From Oryzias latipes (lineage: Eukaryota; Chordata; Actinopteri; Beloniformes; Adrianichthyidae): DNA of 64,000 nucleotides. The position numbers and the translations under genes are program-made. The notes beneath the pieces were generated by a model. It saw nothing but the letters and a program-made list of their open reading frames with translations, was not told where the DNA came from and searched no databases. The stretch lies in NCBI RefSeq assembly GCF_002234675.1, contig NC_019877.2:2015041-2079040 (forward strand). The letters run 5' to 3'. Shown here piece by piece: positions 41,416 to 53,100 of the stretch (its first letter is position 1; every line of letters starts with the position of its first letter).

Positions 41416-44400
41416 TTAAGCTGCGCTGCGTCTCTTTAAGGTTGTCGGATCTTTCTTTGTGGCTCCCGGTTTTCTGCTCGGACTCTTGTGTTTCTTGGTT
41501 TTGGTTCTGTGTCCCGGCATTGTGGACTCTTCCTTTTTGGGGGGGTCGGGGAGCGTCTCTCCTCCAGGACAGGCCTTGAAGACGGGGACGTCCTGCACCC
41601 TTTGACCCCTCAGTTCGGGAGGATTGCTGCAGGTGGCTCGCACTTTCAGGTTGACCTTCTCGATCCACCTAAAAGAAGAGCAGACGTTCAGACACCCCCA
41701 GCGGTCATCTGCGGCTTCCTGGACGTATGAACCCCCCCTTCACAGCATCAGAAGCGGCTCCCCCCGTCTTACAAGCGGAGCGGCAGGAGGGGGCAGTCGC
41801 ACATCAGGGGATTGTCAGCCAGGTTGATGACCTCCAGAGATCTGAGCGGACGGAGGTCCGGCACCTCCTCCAGCTGGTTCCCCTCCAAAAACAGACTTCT
41901 TAACCCAGGTCCCACTCCTGCCAGGGAGTCCTGGGACATCTGGAGCGAAGCAGATTGGATTAGACCTGATGAGAAACTGCCTGACGACAGAACCTGCAGT
42001 GCACTCACCCTCTCCAGGCCCATGTGATCCAGATACAGCTCCTTCAGCGAGTTCTCCAGCGCCTTGAAGGTGCCTGGCCCCACCCATCGAATGGGGTTTC
42101 CCGACAGGCGGAGGTCCCTGATGCTCCCAGCTCTGCTCAGGGCTTCAGCAGGGACCTCCTTCAGCCCGTTCCCCCCCAGGTGGAGCGTGTCCAGATCCCG
42201 GGCTTCGTCCAGAGCCCCGGGCGCCACACGCTCGATGGCATTCCCGGTCAGGTAAAGGGCTCTGAGGGACTCGGCCCCCGCCATGGCGCCCGGCTCAAGC
42301 TTGGTGATGGTGTTGTTCTCCAGGTGAAGAGCCTGCAGGCTGGGGACCAGTTTGAAGGCTCCTCTGGGAAAGTGGGTGAAGCGGTTCCTGTCCAGGTGGA
42401 GGTATGTGAGCTGAGGAAGACCTTTGGAGGAAAAGAGCCCCCAGCTGTGAAACCCAAACAAAAATGGGCGTCCCTAAAATTCAAGTTACCTTTAAAGGCG
42501 TCAGAGCTGAGAGAGGCGAGCTCGTTCTGGGACAGGTACAGGTAGATCAGCCCCTTCATGCCGTTAAAGGCCCCTCCCTCCACCTCCACGATCTTGCAGC
42601 GCTGAAGGTGCAAAGACACGACCTGGCCGAGAGCCGGGAAGCTGTTGGCGGGGATGTAATGGAAGTGGTTTCCACGCAGGTCAAGAAGACGCGTGGTTGA
42701 AGAGAACCCGCGAGGGACTTTGGCGTGACCACGGTTCTCACATGATGAGTGATGCGTGTCCTGTAGACACATGCAGAAATTTTCGTTTCATAAAATCCCA
42801 CCAGTTTCCCCAGAATGTTTAAAATTCCTTTCATTCATTAGGAAACACAAATCTTTATAATTGGCTGGAAAAAAGACGTTCCTATCAAATAGCCTGAAGG
42901 TTCTTTATTATAGCACTGATGACGGACTGTACACGCCCCCTCCCTCTCCCCTTCTGCCCCCACCAGCCTGGTGAAGGGCATTTTTGAAAATGGCGTCTCT
43001 TTTATTGGTTTTATTTCCATAGCAACCATTTTACTTTTTTGGTTGCCTGGGGGTGACAAACAGGTTTATGTCATTTTTAGAAGAATCTGCAAAAGTAAAC
43101 TTTTGGATTTCCTTGACAACGGAGGTTTTCTGCTAACCATGTTCCTAATAGGTTCACATCATCTGTCATATCGTTTCATTCAGTTTGAACCAATGATCCA
43201 CGTATTACACTTTCACAATATATGTACAAAATACAAGGAAAACCGAGATTTTCCGGGCTGACGCCATTAAAAATCTACACATTTTAAAACCAACATATTT
43301 TCCCAAAAGGCTTCACGATGATGCTTGAGGAGTTAGGAGATGATGGATGGAAATGCCTGGGAGGAGTTTAAACTTGTAGAAGAGGTCAAAGGTCTGTGGC
43401 CATCCCATAATAGTTTCTTTAAAATGTGTGTTTTGGTTTCGTTAGAGGATTTTTAAATATTTTTTCGAGCTCTAAAACAGTTTTCGGCCCCATTCGCCTT
43501 TCTTTTGACGGTTTCTCCCACTGTGATGTCATCTTTTCTTTAGGGGGTGGGGGGTTGTCATTCACCATGTCAAAAATTGATTTTTTTTTAGCGGGTATTA
43601 GGTGTTTTCAATTTTTGGTGAGTTTTTGAGTCAACAAAGAGCAATCGGGTCCTTCACTCAAGAATAATCCCTCCATGGACAAGAAATGAGATTATAGACC
43701 ATCATTTGAGCTCCATGTGTAAAATACATTTTTATGTTAATGTTGCTCCTTTTTCTGTGTTTTTTATGTATTTCCTTTGTAACAGATTTGAATCAAGACT
43801 CATAATTTCAGATTAGGATTAGGCGGTGAGGGTGCCTCACCTCACAGACACAGTTGGCGGGACATTTGATCTCGTTCTCTGGCGCCTCAGTGGGCCGTGG
43901 CGAGATCCTGCTCGCTTCCTCAAACTCCGCCTTCAGCATGGCCTCCTGGCTCTGGCAGCGCAGCTGGGCGGGATAAACGGCCTCTAGACTCTCTCCTGAG
44001 AGGTGGGCCGGACCTCCACACGACCCCATCAGCTTCACCTTCCGGCGAATCGCCCACTCTCTGCGGCGCGGTCACAGATGGTTTGACCACTGAAGAGAAG
44101 CATAGATCCTGCAGAGGTGTGACGTACCTGAGCGGACGCAGGTAGCAGTTGCAGGAGACGGGGTTCCCGTCCAGGTTGAGGCGTGCCAGTTTAGGCGAGC
44201 CTTCCGAGAAAGGCTGGATGAGGCGCAGCTGGTTATGGCTGATGTCTAGGTGGAGGAGGTTGGGGGATTTGGACACAGCGGTGTTCACCAGGTCCTGCAG
44301 GGACATGTGGTCCAGGAAGAGGTGGGTCAGCTTGGACATGGACACCGCCTCCTCTCCCAGGTACGTCATGGGGTTGAAGCTCAGGTCCAGACGGGTCACC

Positions 44401-47400
44401 TCTGACAGTCTGAGAGGAAATGTCAGATTTGCTTGATTTTGCAGCTTTGACGTTAGAAACCTAAAAAGCTTCAGACTTTGGTTTAGTTACTTCTAAATTC
44501 TCAGAATTGTTTATGTTAATCGGAAAAAGCATAGAACCGTAATTATTTCAAAGCTTTAAAATTAACAGCTTGGGTCTCAAAGAGGACTGGAAAATCTCCT
44601 TTCATGGTCCTTTCTCCTTCAATGAAGGATTCAACATCACTGTAGAGCATTTTTAAATGTTTAGATGTTTTGGTGAATATCAGCTGCATGTTTAACTGCA
44701 GGACCAGCTGTAGGATCAGCTGTGGAGTCAGCTCCATGATCAGCTGTGGAGTCAGCTCCATGATCAGCTGTGGAGTCAGCTCCATGATCAGCTGTGGAGT
44801 CAGCTCCATGATCAGCTGTAGAATCAGCTCCATGATCAGCTGTAGAGTCAGCTCCATGATCAGCTGTGGAGTCAGCTCCATGATCAGCTTTAGGATCAGC
44901 TGTAGAGTCAGCTCCATGATCAGCTGGAGGATCAGCTTCATGATCAGCTGTAGGATCAGCTGTAGGATCAGCTCCATGATCAGCTGTAAGATCAGCTCCA
45001 TGATCAACTGTAGGATCAGCTGTAGAATCAGCTGTAAGATCAGCTGTAGAGTCAGCTCCATGATCAGCTGGAGGATCAGCTTCATGATCAGCTGTAGGAT
45101 CAGCTTCATGATCAGCTGTAGGATCAGCTCCATGATCAGCTGTAAGATCAGCTCCATGAACAGCTGTAAGATCAGCTCCATGATCGGCTGTAAGATCAGC
45201 TCCATGATCAGCTGTAGGATCAGCTATAAGATCCGCTTCATGGTCAGCTCCATGATCAGCTGTAAGATCAGCTGCATGATCAGCTGTAGGATCAGCTGTA
45301 AGATCAGCTCCATGATGAACTGTAGGATCAGCTGTAGAGTCAGCTCCATGATCAGCTGTAAGATCAGCTCCATGATCAGCTGTAAGATCAGCTCCATGAA
45401 CAGCTGTAAGATCAGCTGCATGATCAGCTGTAGGATCAGCTGTAAGATCAGCTCCATGATGAACTGTAGGATCAGCTGTAGAGTCAGCTCCATGATCAGC
45501 TGTAAGATCAGCTGTAAGATCAGCTCCATGATCAGCTGTAAGATCAGCTCCATGATCAGCTGTAAGATCAGCTCCATGAACAGCTGTAAGATCAGCTGCA
45601 TGATCAGCTGTAAGATCAGCTGAATGATCAGCTCCATGATCAGCTGTAAGATCAGCTGCATGATCAGCTGTAGGATCAGCTGTAGGATTAGCTGTAGAGT
45701 CAGCTCCATGATCAGCTGTAGGATCAGCTGTAGGATTAGCTGTAGGATCAGCTCCATGATCAGCTTTAGGATCAGCTGTAGAATCAGCTCCATGATCAGC
45801 CGTAGGATCAGCTCCATGATCAGCTGTAGGATCAGCTCCATGATCAGCTGTAAGATCAGCTGTAAGATCAGCTCCATGATCAGCTGTAAGATCAGCTCCA
45901 TGAACAGCTGTAATATCAGCTCCATGATCAGCTGTAAGATCAGCTCCATGATCAGCTGTAGGATCAGCTGTAAGATCCGCTTCATGGTCAGCTCCATGAT
46001 CAGCTGTAAGATCAGCTGCATGATCAGCTGTAGGATCAGCTGTAAGATCAGCTGCATGATCAGCTGTAAGATCAGCTCCAAGATCAGCTGGAGGATCAGC
46101 TGGAGGATCAGCTGTAGAGTCAGCTCCATGATCAGCTGGAGGATCAGCTGGAGGATCAGCTGTAGAGTCAGCTCCATGATCAGCTGTAAGATCAGCTGTA
46201 AGATCAGCTCCATGATCAGCTGTAAGATCAGCTCCATGATCAGCTGTAAGATCAGCTCCATGATCAGCTGTAGGATCAGCTCCATGATCAGCTGTAAGAT
46301 CAGCTGTAAGATCAGCTCCACGATCAGCTGTAAGATCAGCTCCATGAACAGCTGTAAGATCAGCTCCATGAACAGCTGTAAGATCAGCTCCATGATCAGT
46401 TGTAAGATCAGCTCCATGATCAGCTGTAGGATCAGCTCCATGATCAGCTGTAAGATCAGCTGTAAGATCAGCTCCATGAACAGCTGTAATATCAGCTCCA
46501 TGATCAGCTGTAAGATCAGCTCCATGATCAGCTGTAGGATCAGCTGTAAGATCCGCTTCATGGTCAGCTCCATGATCAGCTGTAAGATCAGCTGCATGAT
46601 CAGCTGTAGGATCAGCTGTAAGATCAGCTGCATGATCAGCTGTAAGATCAGCTCCAAGATCAGCTGGAGGATCAGCTGGAGGATCAGCTGTAGAGTCAGC
46701 TCCATGATCAGCTGGAGGATCAGCTGGAGGATCAGCTGTAGAGTCAGCTCCATGATCAGCTGTAAGATCAGCTGTAAGATCAGCTCCATGATCAGCTGTA
46801 AGATCAGCTCCATGATCAGCTGTAAGATCAGCTCCATGATCAGCTGTAGGATCAGCTCCATGATCAGCTGTAAGATCAGCTGTAAGATCAGCTCCACGAT
46901 CAGCTGTAAGATCAGCTCCATGAACAGCTGTAAGATCAGCTCCATGAACAGCTGTAAGATCAGCTCCATGATCAGTTGTAAGATCAGCTCCATGATCAGC
47001 TGTAAGATCAGCTGCATGATCAGCTGTAAGATCAGCTCCATGATCAGCTGTAGGATCAGCTGTAAGATCCGCTTCATGGTCAGCTCCATGATCAGCTGTA
47101 AGATCAGCTGCATGATCAGCTGTAGGATCAGCTGTAAGATCAGCTGCATGATCAGCTGTAAGATCAGCTCCAAGATCAGCTGGAGGATCAGCTGGAGGAT
47201 CAGCTGTAGAGTCAACTCCATGATCAGCTGGAGGATCAGCTCCAAGATCAGCTGGAGGATCAGCTGGAGGATCAGCTGTAGAGTCAGCTCCATGATCAGC
47301 TGGAGGATCAGCTGTAGAGTCAGCTCCATGATCAGCTGCATGATCAGCTGTAGGATCAGCTGTAAGATCAGCTGCATGATCAGCTGTAGAGTCAGCTCCA

Positions 47401-48577
47401 AGATCAGCTGGAGGATCAGCTGTAGAGTCAGCTCCATGATCAGCTGCATGATCAGCTGTAGGATCAGCTGTAAGATCAGCTGCATGATCAGCTGTAGAGT
47501 CAGCTCCATGATCAGCTGGAGGATCAGCTGGAGGATCAGCTGTAGAGTCAGCTCCATGATCAGCTGGAGGATCAGCTGGAGGATCAGCTGTAGAGTCAGC
47601 TCCATGATCAGCTGTAAGATCAGCTCCATGATCAGTTCCATGATCAGCTGAACGCTCAGTGAGGAGGAGCTGACTCAGAGATTCACCTCGTCATGGTTTC
47701 TGTGGGGAAAAACTGCAGCTCGTTGTGGTCCAGACTGAGTCTGGTGAGCGTGAACAGACCAGCGAAGGCGTCGTGTTCCACGTTGTTTAGAGAGTTGTGG
47801 CTGAGACGGAGCCACTTGATGTTCTGCAGACCCTGAAAGGAGGAACAGTGTGTGGTCAAAGGCTCTGACAGCAGGAAGCGGCTCTGCTCGCTGTTCCTCC
47901 GCTGAGGGTTACCTGGAAGGCCATGTTGGGGATGTAGCTCAGCTGGTTGTGTGTGAGGGAGAGAAGGTTCAGGAAGCCCAGCTGGGAGAACGCTCCAGGC
48001 TGGATCTCCTCCAAACGGTTGTGGTCCACCAGGAGCCTCTTGAGTGAGGACAGACCATCGAACGACTCCTTCAGTCCGAAAATGCAGACAGGATTTAGCA
48101 CCAACACATAAATGTGACCTCAGTTAAATCACCCAAAACAGGAATACCTGGTAGAGGATCTCAATGTTGTTGTGAGCCAGATTGAGAAACACCAGGCGAC
48201 CGAGGCCACGGAAAGCCCCCTCCCTCACCCTCTGGATGCCGGAGCGCTGCAGTGTCAGGTGAGTCAGGTAGGGGGTGTGTTTGAAAGCCCCACTGGGCAG
48301 ATCCTGCAGGTCATTTCCTCCAAGATACAGTTTGACGGTGATCTAAAGGGGGAGGAGAGACCTCAGTCACGGTTCTTCAATGATCTCCTAGGTGACGGTG
48401 AATCAGAACAGCTGAAGTGTCCGGAACCTCATCCAGGGTGGGGGGAACGCGGGTCAGGTTCTTGTTGACGCAGGCCACCGTGAGCTGGATCTGGTCGCAG
48501 ACGCACCTCTGTGGACACTTTGCAGTTTGTGCTGCAGGAAGGCAGAGCAGCAGCAGAACCCAGAGCGGAGAGAACAT
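41416..48577 (-). CDS. chadl: Chondroadherin-like leucine-rich-repeat matrix protein
   Basis: Secreted small leucine-rich-repeat protein; the mammalian family member binds collagen in cartilage. Exons: 48428-48577, 48148-48342, 47913-48068, 47687-47832, 44128-44409, 43841-44060, 42490-42760, 42009-42421, 41773-41939, 41416-41668. They join in phase to 750 residues (human about 762). The start MFSPLWVLLLLCLPAAQTA is a clear signal peptide, and the ATG lies directly after a splice acceptor. Two LRR blocks follow, each with an N-terminal Cys cap (CPQRCVC; CPANCVC) and a C-terminal cap (CNCYLRPL; CDCPLLPL), as in human CHADL. The tail is Lys/Arg-rich. Weaker points are the donor of the first exon (GAG/GTTCCG) and the acceptor at 48068, both chosen from homology and phase. 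A 3-kb minisatellite occupies the intron 44410-47686. Confidence 0.93.
41940..42008 (-). other. 69-bp in-frame, stop-free intron of chadl
   Basis: On the minus strand it begins GTGAGT and ends CTTCGCTCCAG. Removing it joins GLER to MSQDSLAG in phase 0, matching human spacing in that leucine-rich repeat. It is 23 codons long without a stop, so retention would insert 23 residues rather than truncate the protein. Confidence 0.8.
42985..43262 (-). repeat. Dispersed repeat, copy 2 of 3
   Basis: Reverse complement matches 62640-62850 nearly throughout (TCAAACTGAAT, GATGTGAAC, AAGGAAATC, GATTCTTCTAAAAAT, ATGGTTG-TATGGA) and 2985-3126 over its right half. It lies in the chadl intron between 42760 and 43841. 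The rest of that intron holds nothing I recognise. Confidence 0.7.
44690..47650. repeat. 3-kb minisatellite of 12-bp units with higher-order structure
   Basis: About 247 tandem units follow the pattern RTCAGCTNNANG; common forms are ATCAGCTGTAAG, ATCAGCTGTAGG, ATCAGCTCCATG and ATCAGCTGGAGG. Many junctions give CAGCTG (E-box) and TGATCA palindromes. A rare variant starting ATCCGCTTCATG occurs at 45231, 45975, 46551 and 47067, spaced 744, 576 and 516 bases apart, all multiples of 12. Sequence after 45975 and after 46551 reads identically for over 400 bases, so a block was duplicated recently. Because the unit is a multiple of three, long open frames exist on both strands (for example 45224-47641 minus). 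They are by-products. The array is inside a chadl intron. Confidence 0.97.
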
Positions 48578-49556
48578 CTGAAACGGAGAACATTTGACGC
48601 ATCTGATCCACAGAACCGACCCGAAGAGAAGAAGCCGACGTCCGGTCCCATCGGTCCATCCCTCGTTCATCCATCTACAACTAATTCATTCATTTACTAA
48701 CAGCTTATTCATGCTCTATAACTAATTATCAAAGCACACTGCTATTTAACAACTGATTTATAACAGATAATTATTACATGTTGCCAAGTTTTCTTATTAA
48801 AATAAAATGAGGCATACATCTATATAAATAACATTTGCTGTCTAAATGTTTGAAATAAACTGCTTTGGACCTTAAGCAGAAGGATTTTCTTCACCTTTTG
48901 ATCAGCTGAAATGAAAACACAAATATGTTATTACTGTGAACACATTCAGATGATAACTTTGTTCACGTTAAAAAATGTGTAGAAAGCTTCAGATGGAGAT
49001 CAGTGGAGACCAAAGATTCTGCTGTGGAAGCTGAAGTGGACTTTTCTGTGCGTTCTGCAGGGAGAACTGGAGGAGAAAAACTTCCTCTCTGCTGCTTTAG
49101 GTGTTGCTGGTTTTTCTGAGTTCTCTCTGATGCTCTGAAATCACATTCCCACGCTGGGATTAGCGGTCTGGATCCACAGGAAACAAGCATGAGGAGCTTG
49201 TCTTCTCCATCCAAAAGCCTCACACTTGTTGGGAAACCGTTGCAGCTAAACTCAACAGGTACATCATCAAATCTAAACGTAACAGAAAAAAATCAATCGT
49301 TAGGAGGTGAAGCGCAGGAGGAGCAGGTAGGAATCCTCTGTTTTTGGAAAAGCTGGGGGGCCGAGAAACTGGAGCCGCAGGAATTTCCTCCTGGAGCTGC
49401 AGAGGCGCACAAAGGCGCAGTCTTTCCCTGCTGGAGCGCTGCCAGAACGCGCTGCTGCTACAACCGTCTTTGATGCCTGTCCATCAAACTGCCGCCTCAA
49501 TGGTCTTCATTAAAGCGTCGCCGCCAATCAAAGCGGCGGCTCGCCGTGGGACTCAC

Positions 49557-49735
49557 CTCTGATCCCGGTGGTTCCGTCCAGCTGCAGGGCGACTGCGATG
49601 GCGGCGCCGCTGCAGCTCTTCCCCTCATGCATGCCCCCTGCCCCCCCTCTATATCAACAAAATATTCCCCCTCCCTCCTGAGGAAATTCACCTCTGCAGC
49701 CCCACTGGCTGCCAGGAGCTTCACCTCCAGCTGAT
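49557..49735 (-). other. Probable chadl 5' UTR exon and promoter-proximal region
   Basis: The minus strand shows a strong donor (CAGAG/GTGAGT) with the exon ending at 49557, and GC-rich sequence upstream. The matching acceptor (CCGTTTCAG) is immediately before the chadl ATG at 48577. The exon's 5' limit is a guess. Confidence 0.45.
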
Positions 49736-49767
49736 TTCAAGAAAAAAACAGCGGGTCAACAAACAGC

Positions 49768-49773
49768 TTTTAT
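49768..49773 (-). terminator. rangap1 polyadenylation signal
   Basis: AATAAA on the minus strand (plus-strand TTTATT), about 375 bases past the rangap1 stop codon. If used, the transcript ends within a few tens of bases of the presumed chadl promoter. Confidence 0.5.
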
Positions 49774-50148
49774 TGTTTTCTGAACAATAAACTACATAAA
49801 AAAGCATTTTCTGTTCCTCCACCAGCAGATACACGTTTTGAGGTAAAACAGGAAGCTGCAGCCTCTGCATTCACAGATTATTCCCTTCACTTTAGCATAG
49901 AAAAAAACTAAACATGATGTTAATTATTCCAATGGTTCCACAAATCCAGTCAATCCATTTTGTTATTTCTATGCATTTCCTATAAAAATAAGTCATAAAT
50001 TTCAGTAAAAAAATACAATTTCAGACAGAACGGGTTTGTTTTTTCCATAAACATACAAATCAAAAGTCCACATTATGGCTGTAGGAGTATTTTAGTAGCT
50101 TTAGCAATTAAACTCGTTAATTGAACAGGAATGAGCAAGTGGGCGGAG

Positions 50149-53100
50149 TCAGCGTTTGCATTTCTTTTCCAGCGCGGCGTTGAGCTTCTCGGAGGCGCCG
50201 CTGCCCGACGCCAGAGTTTCACGACTCCTTAAAAAAAAAAAAAAGACCAACACAGAGGAGCGTTGAGGTCTGTCCTGGCGTTCAAACGCCTCGTTTTCTC
50301 CGCGCGGTCTTACCTGGACGTGAAGCAGAAGAGCAGCGAGGCGTGAGGCTGCGAGAAGAAGTCCTGCTGGACGGCGTGCTCCAAACACAAGAGGTGACCT
50401 GGAACCACGCACGCCTTCCTCACCTTTCCCTCCCCCTGTACAGGACGCACCACGGATTTACATTAAATCTCAAACATAAACATAAATAAAAAATGTCCTA
50501 CTGTTACTTACAGGAACTGAACTGAATGGACTAATAGCATCGGACGGTAAATCGTGGGATAAGAAATGTCAACGTATGTTTTATGTTTTTAAGCTTGTCC
50601 TCAATGTTTTTGGATGGCTTAGAAAAGTCTTTTTAATTAGAAGTTGAACCTCAATTTCCTGTAATGTTCAAAAGTCATAAGAAATGTGAAGTTTTAACAC
50701 GAAACGTCTGAACTGCAGACCGTAACCGTGACAACCATGAAGGACAGAGAACCTGGCAGAACGCCGGCGACCGTCTGTCTGTGAGGCAAATAGACAAAAA
50801 CCCCAGAGCTGAATTTGATTAAGAGGACGAGGTCATTTCGGCTTTTTGGGAAACAATCAGACTGAAAATATACAAATAATTCCAAAGTTTCCTAAAGTTC
50901 ATCTGCTTTTTGTGAGTAAATGTAAATCTGCAGTGAAGTAAAAAAGAAATCTAGATTTTTATTTTAATCCACATTTTCTTGTTTCACCTGTTTTAAAAAA
51001 GAATTTGGAGAAAATGAGCTTTTAGTTTTCCTGCATTCTCTGTTAAATGCCAGTTTGATTTTTTTAATTCTCTCCTAGTTGAACTTCTCATTGTCTTTTT
51101 TTTGGGTGTTATTTACTGTTAAACTGTGTTTTCTGCCGTAGCTGCTGACCTCTTGACCCAGTGGCCTTTGAAGAAACAATCTTGATCTTATGCTTCTTTT
51201 TCGTGGTTAAATTAAATACGGAATGACTAAATGAAAAACCTTCCAATCCTTTTCCGAAGAACATTCCTCTTCTAAAAGGAAGTCGTTCTGTTCTCTGGTG
51301 TAAACCTGCTGAACCGGTTCAGGTACAGCAGGACAACAGCAGCGAGGCTCGGATCTGAACCCACCTTGAGGAGTCCCATCATGACCAGCAGGGCGGACAG
51401 GAAGCAGAACGATTGGAGGACGGAACCGGACAGGAGCTTCTTCAGAACCTCACCTGAGGAGCGGCACAGAAACAGGAAGAACGTGAAGGAAACCGGATCA
51501 CTGCGCCACGCGGCCGCGTTGACCCGTCAACGTTACCAAACGTCTGCAGGACGAGGCTTTTGGTTTCTGGTTCCTCGCTATACAGGGAACCGATCTTCAG
51601 AAGAACCTCAGCGGCCTGGTGGAGCTCAGACGCTTCCACCTGGAAAAACAGAGTTTGATGACGACTAAAAGGTCTGAAGACGCCTCCAGCTCTGCTCCCT
51701 GTCTGGTTTTTCAGACTCACCTGCTCCTGCAGAGCCGCCTTCAGCTCTCGGAGCTTCTCCACTGAGGGACATCTGAGGAAGGTCGTGACCTCTGCCTGAG
51801 CGGACACAATCAGAGCGGCGCGTCGTGTGACGGCAGGTCAAAGAACGTCACCTGCTTTGGCTTTCATCTCACCTGGCTCTGGGATTTTGAAGGACTGTCT
51901 CCTCCCGTCATTCCGTTTTCCTTCACGATGTCGCCGTCTTCCTCGCTCTCCTCGCAGCAGTCATCATCTTCATTTTCACTGTCTTCATCCTCCTCCTCCT
52001 CCTCGTCAGGTTCTCCTTCATCGTCGCTGTGATGAGGAGAACCACTTCAGACGTGTTCAGGGGTGGATTTTTTGAGGGCGGAGTCTCTGCTGGGATACCT
52101 GAGAGAGGCCAGCAGGTCTCCTTTGTCCGCGTTCTCCATGAGGTCCCTCAACGCCTCGCAGCCGTCCTCCCCCAGGCAGTTACCTGTTGGAGGAAGGACA
52201 ACTCTCTCATTTTACCGATGATGGACGTGTTTTAACATCCAGGACCGGTTCCACGGTACCGTTCAGGTCCACTTTCTCCATGCTAGGCTTGTCGGCGACC
52301 GCCTGAGCCACCGCCATCGCCGCGGCCTCTGTGATCTCCCCGAACGACAGGTTCACCTCCTGCAGGGGGGAGAGCGCAGCACAGCTGAGCGGCGTGCTGC
52401 CGGCAGCGCGCACAAACCTGCCAGGAAACCCACCCTCAGCGTGGGCAGCCCCTCCCTCAGGACGGCCGCCAGGGCCACGGCTCCCTCGGACCGCACCAGA
52501 CAGTCGCCGAAGTTGATGACCTGGACGTTCCGGAGGGGCCGCAGAGCCTGAACAGGACGAGCGTCTTACACAAACGCCAAAAGTCTGAGCTCGCGAGGAA
52601 GAGAAGGAAGCCTCACGTGCGCCATGGCGAGCGCTCCTCTCCTCGTGAAGGTGTTGTCGTTCAGGTTCACGACCCGAAGCTCCGGGTTTTGGCGCATGGC
52701 TGCAGCCAACGCCGTCACGCCTGCGTGGTTTATTCCGTTCTGGGGCAGGTGGACTTCCTCCAGGCTGCCAATCAACTTAAATGACGACAAAAAGGACGAA
52801 TCAAACAAAATACGGAGGAAAGCTGAAAGGTTTTATAACGTCCGAACGGTTTGCTATATAGAACTCAAATGAAATATGTTTTTCAGCATTTAGAACAGCA
52901 GATCAGAATCATGACAGATAAAAACACAAAGATTAAGAAAGAAAAACATAATATTTATCATTTTAAACAGCGCCACGCTAATGCTTTTCTGTTAACTTCC
53001 TGGTTAACTTCAGCAGGAAACAAAACATCAACATCCTTGTTGTTTCAGCAACAAATCCTGAAAATGTTGCACAGTTTTCCATCCTCTAAGTTTAACTGAC

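Larger units (their letters stand above)
48578..50148. other. Gap between rangap1 3' end and chadl first coding exon
   Basis: Both neighbours read on the minus strand. The interval contains the probable chadl 5' UTR exon (49557-49735) with its intron down to the acceptor at 48578, and the rangap1 3' UTR from 50148 to about 49745. No further gene is visible. Confidence 0.6.

Noticed and set aside
42024-42545. 173-codon plus-strand frame
   Set aside because: Mirror of the leucine-rich-repeat exons of chadl on the other strand.
44690-47650. CRISPR-like regular array
   Set aside because: Units are only 12 bases with no distinct spacers, in a vertebrate intron; it is a minisatellite.
44670-47651. 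Very long open frames on both strands
   Set aside because: They are translations of a 12-bp tandem repeat whose unit is a multiple of three. They lie within a chadl intron and have no family resemblance.
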